Assembly: GCA_024235935.1 (NCBI GenBank)
Contig: JACKLL010000021.1
Location: forward strand, 1-36,930
From: Rhodoferax sp.
GTDB taxonomy: Bacteria > Pseudomonadota > Gammaproteobacteria > Burkholderiales > Burkholderiaceae_C
Length of the DNA: 36,930 nt
Reading direction: 5' to 3'
The stretch's first letter is position 1, and each line of letters begins with the position of its first letter. The notes under the pieces are model-generated. The model was given only the letters and a program-made list of their open reading frames with translations, ran no database searches and was not told the origin of the DNA. Below, in pieces: positions 17,060-23,736 of this stretch. Made by a program: the position numbers and the translations under genes.

Positions 17060-17697
17060 CCCACCCCCCTGACGTTCTTGATCGCGGCATTGCCGAGCTT
17101 CTTGCGCAAGGCATGGATCAGAAATTCCACGGCATTGCTTTCGACTTCCTCGCCCCATCCGTACAGGCGGTCCTCGAGCTCGGCGCGGGAGAGTATCGCG
17201 CCGGGTCGCACCATCAGTGCCTGCAGCAGGGAGAACTCGCGTGCCGAGAGCCGCACCGTCCCGTCCCGGGTGCTGACCTCCCGCGTCGCGGGGTCCAGCG
17301 TCAAGCTTCCGTTGCTGAGCAAGGGCATCGCCTGGCCTCCCTTGCGGCGCACCACGGCTCGCATGCGCGCCAGCAATTCGGTCATCTCGAAAGGCTTGAG
17401 CACATAGTCATCGGCACCGGCGTCCAGCCCGGCAATCCGGTCCTGCAGGCCATCGCGTGCGGTGACGACCAGCACCGGGACCGGGTTGTCCTTGCTGCGA
17501 ATGCTGCGCAATACCTCCAGTCCGTCCTTTTTCGGCAGACCCAGGTCGAGCAACACGACGTCGTAGGTCTGCGTGGCCAGGGCTGCCAGCGCGTCGGCGC
17601 CGTCGCGCACCCAGTCCACGGCGTAACTCGCGTCCTTGAGCGCATGGTGGGCCGTCTCGCCAATCATTCGGTCGTCTTCGACCAGCAATACACGCAT
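17035..17697 (-). CDS. OmpR-family response regulator (QseB/PmrA-like)
   Basis: 220-residue regulator. The receiver domain has acidic residues 'VEDDR' at 7-9, phospho-acceptor Asp51 in 'VVLLDLGLPKKDG', Thr in 'LVVTARDG' and Lys in 'YVLKPFEM'. The C-terminal winged helix has 'LSAREFSLLQALM', 'GWGEEVESNAVEFLIHALRKKL' and 'VRGVGWMV', typical of OmpR/QseB/PmrA proteins, which bind direct repeats at the -35 region. Five such repeats with an 11-bp period lie within 9 kb (first near 19279), which makes this the best candidate for their binder. It starts 75 nt after the COG4705-like gene; no box lies directly ahead of it, so it may be read from the boxed promoter at 19263-19294. Confidence 0.95.
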   Translation of the reverse strand: MRVLLVEDDRMIGETAHHALKDASYAVDWVRDGADALAALATQTYDVVLLDLGLPKKDGLEVLRSIRSKDNPVPVLVVTARDGLQDRIAGLDAGADDYVLKPFEMTELLARMRAVVRRKGGQAMPLLSNGSLTLDPATREVSTRDGTVRLSAREFSLLQALMVRPGAILSRAELEDRLYGWGEEVESNAVEFLIHALRKKLGNAAIKNVRGVGWMVLKGD

Positions 17698-17772
17698 CGG
17701 ATCAGTTCTCCTGGACGGGGGTGCCGATGCTGACCGACCGGGCCTGGCATCGGCGATGGAGATCGACTGCTT

Positions 17773-18552
17773 TCATGGGCCGACCTTGCGGCCTTGTCGG
17801 CCCTGGACCGCCAGATAGCTTACCAAGAACAGGATCGCTGCAAGAAACATGGCGCTGGTGTTGACGGTACCCAGGCCCAGGCCTCCGTTGGCCACCGGTT
17901 GCGACAGCAGGTCACCGCAGGACGCCCCAAAGGGGCGGGTCAGCACGTAGGCGATCCAGAACGCCAGCACCGGATTCAGCCGGAACCGGTACCAGGCCAG
18001 CGTCACGCTGGCGATGGCGCCGCCGAACAGCAGTGCCGACAGGCCGTAACCCCATTGCAGGCCCTCGGCCATCAGATCGCCGGCGGCGGTACCGAGTGCG
18101 AACGTGAACAGAATGGCCGCCCAATAGAACGACTCCCTGGGCAATGAGTCGACCTCATGGATCGACAGGGTGCGCTCGCGCGCATACCAGAGCGCGAACG
18201 TGGCCAGCAGGCAGGCGCTGAAGAGCGCCGTGATGGTCGACATCGCAACGCCGAGGTTGTCAACCAGGTTATCGGTCAGCAGGGTTCCAAAAATGCTGAT
18301 CAGGACCACGACCAGCCAGTACAGGGCGGGCACGTGGCGCCGCGCGCGCATCTGGAACACCAGCGCGACCAGCAGCAAGGCCCCTGTGACGATCGAGGTC
18401 CCGCTCAGGCCGAGCTGGAGGTTGACGTTCAGGAAGTCGGCGGCCGTCTCGCCGACCGTGGTGGCCATGATCTTGATGATCCAGAAGACCAGTGTGACTT
18501 CAGGCACCTTGTTCCATAGGGTGTTGGCGGGTGTGACCGCAGGGGTGGACAT
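17773..18552 (-). CDS. Multi-pass membrane protein, COG4705-like
   Basis: 259-residue integral membrane protein with about 7-8 hydrophobic helices and repeated 'TTVGETAADFLNVNLQLGL', 'GTLLTDNLVDNLGVAMS' and 'GTAAGDLMAEGLQWGYG' segments: each has Gly-Asp/Glu-x-x-x-(Asp/Asn/Glu) within a helix, suggesting internal repeats with buried acidic residues. This is the pattern of the uncharacterised COG4705 membrane-anchored proteins. The ATG 18552 has AAAGGA about 9 nt upstream. It lies between cytochrome b561 and the two-component genes on one strand. A transport role (for example metal ions) is conceivable from the acidic helix residues, but I cannot assign one. Confidence 0.75.
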   Translation of the reverse strand: MSTPAVTPANTLWNKVPEVTLVFWIIKIMATTVGETAADFLNVNLQLGLSGTSIVTGALLLVALVFQMRARRHVPALYWLVVVLISIFGTLLTDNLVDNLGVAMSTITALFSACLLATFALWYARERTLSIHEVDSLPRESFYWAAILFTFALGTAAGDLMAEGLQWGYGLSALLFGGAIASVTLAWYRFRLNPVLAFWIAYVLTRPFGASCGDLLSQPVANGGLGLGTVNTSAMFLAAILFLVSYLAVQGRQGRKVGP

Positions 18553-18594
18553 GCGTGTGTTTCCTTTCGAATGCAAGACTATGAGGTGGCAGCG

Positions 18595-19206
18595 TCAGTC
18601 GAGACGTCGCCGTGGAGTGGCGCTCAGTTGGCGCATGCTGGCGGTCGCGCTGCCGTGCGCTGTTGGAAGCGTGACATTGGTTGCGGCAAGGCGATGGCGC
18701 ACGGCGGCCGCGGCATGCAGGCCGACCAGGATGACCAGCACCCAGGCGCTGGCCGCATGCAGGTTGAACAGGGTTTCGGACAGCAGCTTGTGCACGCCCA
18801 GCGGTTGCGGTGCCATGTGGCCGAATACGCCCAGGCCGTCTTCGCTGGTCCAGGCGCCGGCCAGGCCGGTGATGGGCATGGCGAACAGCATCAGGTACAG
18901 CAGCCGGTGCATCAGGTTCGCCGCCAGGCGCTCGATGCGCGGTGACGCGCGCCGCGGTGCACCGGGTGGGTTGCGCCAGCGCCAGAGCAGCCGCGCCAGG
19001 GCCAGCAGCACCAGCAGCACGCCGAGTGATCGGTGCCAGCCGAACAAGGCGGCGCTGCCGGCGTCGTCTTCCAGCGCCGTCATGGTCCAGCCCAGGGCCA
19101 GCATGGCGCCGATGCCGACCGTGGTGAGCCAATGGGCGAGCACGGCGATGCCGGAATACCTGTGCATGGTGTCCGGTGCGGAGGGAATCATGGGTCGCAT
19201 GGTCAT
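18595..19206 (-). CDS. Cytochrome b561 family membrane protein
   Basis: 203-residue di-haem-type membrane protein of the bacterial cytochrome b561 (CybB) family, moving electrons at the inner membrane. Haem-ligand His candidates are in 'IAVLAHWLTTVG', 'LFGWHRSLGVLLVLLALARL', 'LMHRLLYLMLFAMPITG' and 'FNLHAASAWVLVILVGLHAAAA', one per helix, as in the family. The start is uncertain: ATG 19206, 19200 or 19167, none with a strong Shine-Dalgarno. A boxed promoter (19263-19294) precedes it. PepSY, b561 and a two-component pair often occur together in Proteobacteria. Confidence 0.88.
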   Translation of the reverse strand: MTMRPMIPSAPDTMHRYSGIAVLAHWLTTVGIGAMLALGWTMTALEDDAGSAALFGWHRSLGVLLVLLALARLLWRWRNPPGAPRRASPRIERLAANLMHRLLYLMLFAMPITGLAGAWTSEDGLGVFGHMAPQPLGVHKLLSETLFNLHAASAWVLVILVGLHAAAAVRHRLAATNVTLPTAHGSATASMRQLSATPRRRLD

Positions 19207-19262
19207 GGATCGATGGCGGGCGCGAGGCGCCGGAAAATGGGTTGGAGGTGGCGATGGGGTCG

Positions 19263-19294
19263 ACTGTCACCGCGATGACTTAGCCTGCACTTAG
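19263..19294 (-). promoter_or_regulatory. CTAAG-N6-CTAAG box with -10 element (site 1)
   Basis: On the minus strand the box reads CTAAGTGCAGGCTAAG (19294-19279), then 10 nt, then GACAGT (19268-19263) as the -10. It is 73 nt ahead of the cytochrome b561 start. It is one of five sites with identical 32-bp geometry in this region and is presumed to bind the PmrA/QseB-like regulator. Confidence 0.7.
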
Positions 19295-19299
19295 TCCGT

Positions 19300-19887
19300 T
19301 CAGCGGCGCAGCCAACCGTGGGCGATGGCGGGCGCGAACAGTCGCCGGTAGACGGCCTGTCCTGGCGGCAGAATCCACTGCGACAGCAGCCGGCGCGCGC
19401 GCCGTGCCAGCAAGGCGGCGCAGCAGCCGACCAGCGCCGCGCCGGCCATGTCGAGCGGAAAGTGCACGCCCAGGTAGATGCGCGCCCAGGCGACCGGCAG
19501 TCCGAGTCCGGCGAGTGCGATGCCGACCGGCCGGGTGCGACGTCCCAGCGCCAAGCTGAACGCCACCGACCACCACAGCGTGAGGTGGTCGCTGGGGAAC
19601 GAGGCATCCGCTGTGTGGGCCAGCCATTGGTGGCCGAGGCCGATCATGAAGGGCCGGGGCATGGGCCAGAGGATGCCGAGCACCTGTGCGAACAGCAAGG
19701 CCAGCACACCCGCAGTGCCGGCCTCCAGCATGGACAGGCGGACCGTGTAGGGGCCGCGCAGCCAGCCGGCGATCAGCAAGGCCGGTATCAGTGCGATGGC
19801 AAGCTCGGCCCAGGCGCGCGCGGCCACGAGTGCCCATGCAGGTGGTGCTGCCGATGCGTTGATCCATTGAAAAAGCGTGTGGTTCAT
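19300..19887 (-). CDS. PAP2 family phosphatase, BcrC/undecaprenyl-diphosphatase-like
   Basis: 195-residue membrane phosphatase of the type 2 phosphatidic acid phosphatase superfamily, which removes phosphate from undecaprenyl diphosphate or other lipid phosphates on the periplasmic side. The motifs are 'WPMPRPF' (first motif), 'FPSDHLT' (second, catalytic-base His) and 'ARIYLGVHFPLD' (third, nucleophilic His). The Lys of the classic KX6RP motif is not at its usual place (Gly instead). 'FPSDH' matches BcrC-type enzymes. Its N terminus (LFQWINASAAPPAWAL) resembles that of the second PAP2 gene at 20953, so the two are probably paralogues. It follows the PepSY gene by 92 nt containing a long hairpin. 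Confidence 0.9.
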   Translation of the reverse strand: MNHTLFQWINASAAPPAWALVAARAWAELAIALIPALLIAGWLRGPYTVRLSMLEAGTAGVLALLFAQVLGILWPMPRPFMIGLGHQWLAHTADASFPSDHLTLWWSVAFSLALGRRTRPVGIALAGLGLPVAWARIYLGVHFPLDMAGAALVGCCAALLARRARRLLSQWILPPGQAVYRRLFAPAIAHGWLRR

Positions 19888-19934
19888 GCGTGAAGATGCA
19901 AGGGATGGCGCGGGTGCGCCGGGTCTGAAATGGA

Positions 19935-19972
19935 CGCTGCGCCGATACGCCTGGTAGCGTATCGGCGCAGCG
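19935..19972. terminator. Long perfect hairpin downstream of the PepSY gene
   Basis: CGCTGCGCCGATACGC and its exact reverse complement flank a 6-nt loop (ctggta), giving 16 perfect pairs. It starts 8 nt past the PepSY stop and ends about 48 nt before the PAP2 start, both leftward. It could terminate, attenuate or protect the PepSY transcript. No clear T-run follows. Confidence 0.6.
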
Positions 19973-19979
19973 CGAAGCG

Positions 19980-20315
19980 TCAGTCGACCGTGTCGTGCTT
20001 GTCGTCTTCATCGCGGGTGTCCCGGGCCGATGCGATCACGGCTCCGCTGTCCGCATGGATGCGCACGTCGACCACGTCCTTGCCGTTGACGATCTCCACG
20101 TCATAGGCCGGACCTGCCTTGGTCTGCTCCAACTCGGCGCGGGTGGCATGGCCCGCTGCATGTTGCTCGGCGTTGGCGATCGCCTGGCTCAGTGTGATCT
20201 TTGCCGTGGGCAATGCGCTGGCATCGTTGTCCTGCTGCCGATTGGCGGCGTAGCCGATGGCGGCCGCTGACGCGAGCGACAGGGCGACGAGGCTGAGGGT
20301 GATCTTGCGAATCAT
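19980..20315 (-). CDS. PepSY domain periplasmic protein
   Basis: 111-residue secreted protein. ATG 20315 has AAGGA about 10 nt upstream; upstream in-frame extension to 20375 is not supported. The signal peptide is 'MIRKITLSLVALSLASAAAIGYA'. The PepSY fold is shown by 'KITLSQAIANAEQHAAGHATRAELEQ' then 'YDVEIVNGKDVVDVRIHADSGAVI'. The C terminus is charged (DTRDEDDKHD). PepSY proteins are thought to restrain proteases or sense metals; the role here is not defined. Genes of this type are common targets of PmrA/QseB-like regulators, and a boxed promoter lies 44-75 nt upstream. Confidence 0.9.
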   Translation of the reverse strand: MIRKITLSLVALSLASAAAIGYAANRQQDNDASALPTAKITLSQAIANAEQHAAGHATRAELEQTKAGPAYDVEIVNGKDVVDVRIHADSGAVIASARDTRDEDDKHDTVD

Positions 20316-20358
20316 GATGGTTTTCCTTGAAATGGCCCGCAGAAATCTGCGTGGGGTC

Positions 20359-20390
20359 AGATTACGACGCAACACTTAGATTTGGCTGAG
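20359..20390 (-). promoter_or_regulatory. CTAAG-N6-CTAAG box with -10 element (site 2)
   Basis: On the minus strand: CTCAGCCAAATCTAAG (20390-20375, first half one mismatch), 10 nt, then TAATCT (20364-20359). It faces the PepSY gene and is back to back with site 3, which faces the BON gene. Confidence 0.65.
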
Positions 20391-20420
20391 CCGCCGGCCT
20401 CGCATCGCCCGGGCTTAGAC

Positions 20421-20452
20421 CTAAGACTGGCCTAAGCCATCGTCGCGAGACT
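20421..20452 (+). promoter_or_regulatory. CTAAG-N6-CTAAG box with -10 element (site 3)
   Basis: On the plus strand: CTAAGACTGGCCTAAG (20421-20436), 10 nt, then GAGACT (20447-20452). It is 53 nt ahead of the BON gene ATG. An extra CTTAG at 20414-20418 makes a short palindrome with the first half-site. Sites 2 and 3 form a divergent promoter pair. Confidence 0.7.
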
Positions 20453-20504
20453 GCGCGCGTGGAATCTTCCACGTCTGCATCGATGTACGTGCATCGAAAT
20501 CACC

Positions 20505-20816
20505 ATGAAAACCAGCTCCTTTTCCAGGGCCTTCGCAGGTCTGCTGTTTGTCGCCGCGCTCGGCGGTTGTGCCAGTACCCACCATCAGGAAAGTACCGGC
20601 GAATATCTCGACGACTCGGTCATCACGACCAAGGTCAAGGCCGCGATCCTGAATGACAAGATCGCCAATGGCCTGGATGTCAATGTCGAGACCTTCAAGG
20701 GGGTCGTGCAGCTCAGCGGCTTCGTCAAGGGGGCGTCTGCGCATGACAAGGCGCTCGAGCTGGCGCGCTCCGTGCGCGGCGTGCAGTCGGTGAAGGACGA
20801 CATCGTCGTGCGTTGA
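20505..20816 (+). CDS. BON domain lipoprotein (OsmY-like)
   Basis: 103-residue lipoprotein. 'SRAFAGLLFVAALGGCAS' is a lipoprotein signal with lipobox LGGC, so it is likely anchored to a membrane in the envelope. A single BON domain follows: 'DDSVITTKVKAAILNDKIANG', 'VNVETFKGVVQLSGFV', 'DKALELARSVRGVQSVKDDIVV'. BON proteins bind phospholipids and are often induced by envelope or osmotic stress. The ATG 20505 has a poor ribosome site. It is a single-gene unit behind box site 3. Confidence 0.93.
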   Translation: MKTSSFSRAFAGLLFVAALGGCASTHHQESTGEYLDDSVITTKVKAAILNDKIANGLDVNVETFKGVVQLSGFVKGASAHDKALELARSVRGVQSVKDDIVVR

Positions 20817-20892
20817 CGGGAGCCGGGCGTCCCGTGGTGCCCCGTGTGGCGGCCACGGCGCGTGCCGGCAACTTGTCCGGGGTATCGGTGCG

Positions 20893-20924
20893 CTAAGTCT
20901 GCGCTAATCCAAGGCTCGGATAGT
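20893..20924 (+). promoter_or_regulatory. CTAAG-N6-CTAAG box with -10 element (site 4)
   Basis: On the plus strand: CTAAGTCTGCGCTAAT (20893-20908), 10 nt, then GATAGT (20919-20924), the best -10 of the set. It is 29 nt ahead of the second PAP2 gene and would drive PAP2, the GT2 glycosyltransferase and the YdjC-like deacetylase. Confidence 0.7.
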
Positions 20925-20952
20925 TGCCGGATATTCTGAAAGGACTCCCGCA

Positions 20953-21489
20953 ATGTTGCCGTTCGATACCCCGCTGTTCCTGTGGCTCAATGCGTCGGCC
21001 TCGGCACCCGAATGGGTGCTCAAGCTGGCGCTGTTTGCAACCGAGCAGTTGCCAGCCCTGCTGCTGGCCGGCGCCGTGGGCGCGTTCATCGTCGGCGACC
21101 GTGGCATTCGCCGTGCGGTGACCAGGGTGGTGTTGGCGATGGCCATCGCCTGGTTGCTGGCGCGCCTGGGCCAGCATCTGTGGCCGATGCCGCGTCCGTT
21201 CGCGCTGGGCCTGGGCACGCAGTGGCTGGCGCATGGCAACTCAGCCGGATTTCCCAGCACCCATGCCAGCGTGGCCTTTGCATTTGCCGCCGCGGTGGCT
21301 GCCGTCACCCGGCACTGGTATCTTGCGGTGGCAGCGATGCTGTTGGCCGCTCTGGTGGCCTGGAGCCGCATCTGCCTGGGCCTGCATTTCCCGAGTGATG
21401 TGCTGGCCGGGGTGGGTGTGGGCCTGGCCAGTGCCTGGCTCAGCGGCTGGATGCCCAGGGGCGGCGTTGTTGCCCGTCCGGTGATGTGA
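20953..21489 (+). CDS. PAP2 family lipid phosphatase
   Basis: 178-residue membrane phosphatase, paralogous to the 19300-19887 product (same LFLWLNASASAPEWVL opening). Motifs: 'WPMPRPF', 'GFPSTHASVAF' (second motif) and 'SRICLGLHFPSD' (third motif, nucleophile His). The Lys of KX6RP is replaced (Gln). About six hydrophobic helices. ATG 20953 follows AAGGA by 9-10 nt. Its stop overlaps the possible upstream starts of the next gene. Being co-transcribed with a polyprenyl-phosphate glycosyltransferase, it may recycle undecaprenyl phosphate or act on lipid A phosphate. Confidence 0.9.
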   Translation: MLPFDTPLFLWLNASASAPEWVLKLALFATEQLPALLLAGAVGAFIVGDRGIRRAVTRVVLAMAIAWLLARLGQHLWPMPRPFALGLGTQWLAHGNSAGFPSTHASVAFAFAAAVAAVTRHWYLAVAAMLLAALVAWSRICLGLHFPSDVLAGVGVGLASAWLSGWMPRGGVVARPVM

Positions 21490-21518
21490 TGGCGCGGGAC
21501 TGCATCATGGAGCCGACC

Positions 21519-22547
21519 ATGCCGACGCCAAAGCGCAACCCGCGTCCGCGCATCAGTTGCGTGGTTCCCGCCTACAACGAGGCGCGTAATCTCGGCCCCT
21601 TGCTGATGGGCTTGACGGAGCGTCTGTCGGCATTGACCGACCAATGGGAGGTCATCATCGTCGACGATGGCAGCCGGGACGCCACACCGCTGGCCTTGCT
21701 GCCCTGGCTGATCCGCCCGGGGGTGCGGTATGTCCGCCTGTCGCGCAATTTCGGCAAGGAGGCCGCGCTCACAGCCGGCATCGATCGCGCAGACGGTGAA
21801 GTGGTGATCCTGATGGACGCCGACCTGCAGCATCCGGCGTCCCTGATTCCGCAGATGCTCGCGGCCTGGCAAGAGGGCGCCGACATGGTCTGCACGGCGC
21901 GCGCATCGCGCGCCGACGAAGGCCTGGCCAAGCGATGGGGCACCGCCTTGTTCTACGGCATCGTGAACCGCGACCCCGCAGTGCAGATACCGGTCGATGC
22001 CGGCGACTTCCGCCTGATGGACCGCCAGGTGGTCGACGCGCTGAAGTCGCTGCCCGAGCGCAACCGGTTCATGAAGGGCCTTTATGCCTGGGTCGGCTTC
22101 GACACCACCGTGATTCCCTACACGCCGCTGCCGCGCCACAGCGGTGCCAGCAGCTATTCACTGCGCAAGCTGGCCAAGCTGGCGTTCACCGGAATCACGG
22201 CGTTCACCAATGCGCCGCTGCGCTGGTGGAGTGCGATGGGCGTGGCGGTGGCCGGTTGTGCGGTAGCCTACGGTACCTGGATCGTCATCGACCATCTCTT
22301 GTTCGGAGTCGATGTTCCCGGCTGGGCCACCGTGGTCGCCGGAATGATGTTTCTCAGCGGGGTGCAGTTGCTGTCGATCGGTATCCTCGGGGAGTACATT
22401 GGTCGCATCTTCGACGAGGTCAAGCAACGACCGGTCTATCTGGTCGCACGCGAAAGCGGACGTTCCGCATTCGCATCACCATCCCCCATCGCCCATGAAC
22501 ATGCACAAGCCCACAGCGCCACCACGCATCCTGAGTCTGTGTATTGA
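21519..22547 (+). CDS. Polyprenyl-phosphate glycosyltransferase, GT2 (ArnC/GtrB/LgmB-like)
   Basis: 342-residue GT2 enzyme that loads a sugar from a nucleotide donor on to undecaprenyl phosphate at the cytosolic face. N-terminal GT-A domain: 'ISCVVPAYNEARNLGPLL', 'VIIVDDGSRDAT', 'LSRNFGKEAALTAGID' and 'VILMDADLQHP' with the metal-binding DxD. 'DAGDFRLMDRQVVDAL' is typical of GtrB/DPM1-like enzymes. Two C-terminal membrane helices follow (about 230-255 and 265-290), then 'GEYIGRIFDEVKQRPVYLV'. ATG 21519 is chosen for a GGAG 6 nt upstream; GTG 21486 and ATG 21489 or 21507 are alternatives. The 3' end overlaps the YdjC gene by 53 nt. Confidence 0.92.
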   Translation: MPTPKRNPRPRISCVVPAYNEARNLGPLLMGLTERLSALTDQWEVIIVDDGSRDATPLALLPWLIRPGVRYVRLSRNFGKEAALTAGIDRADGEVVILMDADLQHPASLIPQMLAAWQEGADMVCTARASRADEGLAKRWGTALFYGIVNRDPAVQIPVDAGDFRLMDRQVVDALKSLPERNRFMKGLYAWVGFDTTVIPYTPLPRHSGASSYSLRKLAKLAFTGITAFTNAPLRWWSAMGVAVAGCAVAYGTWIVIDHLLFGVDVPGWATVVAGMMFLSGVQLLSIGILGEYIGRIFDEVKQRPVYLVARESGRSAFASPSPIAHEHAQAHSATTHPESVY

Positions 22548-23388
22548 CGACTTCGGTCAGTCGCCGGGCATCGCGGCGGCAGTCGTCCAGCTGGCGCAGG
22601 CCGGCCGCATATCGGCTGTGTCGTGCATGAGCAATGTGCCGGGCTGGCAACGCGACGCTCCGCTGCTTCGCACATTGCCACCCTCGGTGGCGATCGGCTT
22701 GCACCTTAACCTGACCGGTGGCGCACCGCTGAGTACCAATCTCTCCCGGTCCTGGCCGCGGCTGCCGTCCTTGCCGCGGCTGATGTTGCGCGCGCATCTG
22801 CATCTTTTGCCGCGGAACGCATTGCAGCACGAGATCGCTGCACAGTGGCAGGCCTTTGTCGCCGCGACCGGGCGCAGCCCGGATTTCGTCGACGGCCATC
22901 AGCACGTGCACCATTTGCCCGGCGTTCGTGATGCGATGCTGGCGGTGTTCGATGCCCTGCAGGTGCAACCGGCCGTGCGCAGTACGGCGCGCGTGCTGGG
23001 CCCTGGCCATGCCGTCAAGCGCGGCCTGATCGCGGGCACCGGCGGGTTTGCCTTGCGGCGCGCGCTCGTTCGCCGTGGACTGCGCCACAATCCCGCCTTG
23101 CTCGGGGTCTACGACTTTCGCAACACCGACTACCGGTCGCTGATGCGCGGCTGGCTGGCCCGCCTTCCGTCCGAAGGCGGACTGGTGTTCTGCCACCCCG
23201 GCACCTTGCAGGGACTCGATGCCGATGATGCCCATCCGGCGGCGCGGACGCGGGAGCTGAGCTACCTGGCCAGTGCCGGCTTTCTGCAGGACCTGTCCGA
23301 TGCCGGTGTGGTTCTGGGCAATGCCTGGTGCCGTGTCGCCGTGCCGAACCCGGGGCCGGCGGTCAGCGAAATGTCCACCAGCGGTTGA
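22495..23388 (+). CDS. YdjC/ChbG-family carbohydrate deacetylase
   Basis: 297-residue enzyme of the YdjC (ChbG) family, metal-dependent N-deacetylases of acetylated amino sugars. Motifs: 'LCIDDFGQSPGI' (catalytic and metal Asp pair), 'IGLHLNLTGG' (His ligand) and 'DFVDGHQHVHHLPGV' (His ligands). No signal peptide, so it should act in the cytoplasm. Start ATG 22495 (or 22501) is within the end of the GT2 gene, indicating coupling. In this context it would deacetylate a polyprenyl-linked GlcNAc-type sugar, parallel to ArnD or Bordetella LgmC; this is an inference. Its 3' end overlaps that of the convergent GtrA-type gene by 26 nt. Confidence 0.9.
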   Translation: MNMHKPTAPPRILSLCIDDFGQSPGIAAAVVQLAQAGRISAVSCMSNVPGWQRDAPLLRTLPPSVAIGLHLNLTGGAPLSTNLSRSWPRLPSLPRLMLRAHLHLLPRNALQHEIAAQWQAFVAATGRSPDFVDGHQHVHHLPGVRDAMLAVFDALQVQPAVRSTARVLGPGHAVKRGLIAGTGGFALRRALVRRGLRHNPALLGVYDFRNTDYRSLMRGWLARLPSEGGLVFCHPGTLQGLDADDAHPAARTRELSYLASAGFLQDLSDAGVVLGNAWCRVAVPNPGPAVSEMSTSG

Positions 23389-23725
23389 GCGTGAAGGTGA
23401 AACCCATCACCAGCACGGTGGCCAGCATCTGGGCCAGCAGGTAATACAGATGCAGGTGCACGGCCAGGGCGACGATGCCCATGCCGAGCACGGCGCCGGT
23501 CAATGCCAGGATCTGGAACCGCAGCCAGCTCGTGGACAGGCTTCCGCGGTGCGCAAAGGTGAACCAGCGATTACCCAGGTAGGCCACCTGCGCCCCCATG
23601 GCCGCTCCGTAGCCCGAGGCCATCCAGGCCTTCCAGTGCGCCAACTCGACACAGGCGATCAGCAGCAGATAGTGCACCAGCGTGGCTGCCGCGCCCACGC
23701 CCGCATAACGCAGCAACTGGCGCAT
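23363..23725 (-). CDS. GtrA family membrane protein (polyprenyl-sugar flippase-like)
   Basis: 120-residue, four-helix membrane protein of the GtrA family, proposed to move polyprenyl-phosphate-linked sugars across the inner membrane. 'LLRYAGVGAAATLVHYLLLIA' is the family's first helix; 'QVAYLGNRWFTFAHRG' and the C-terminal 'FTFTLNRWWTFR' are the two hallmark NRxxTF motifs. ATG 23725 begins 11 nt after the GT39 stop; a GTG at 23767 would overlap that gene. Transcribed with the GT39 gene from the box at 26154-26185. Confidence 0.92.
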   Translation of the reverse strand: MRQLLRYAGVGAAATLVHYLLLIACVELAHWKAWMASGYGAAMGAQVAYLGNRWFTFAHRGSLSTSWLRFQILALTGAVLGMGIVALAVHLHLYYLLAQMLATVLVMGFTFTLNRWWTFR

Positions 23726-23736
23726 GGGGTGGCGGC

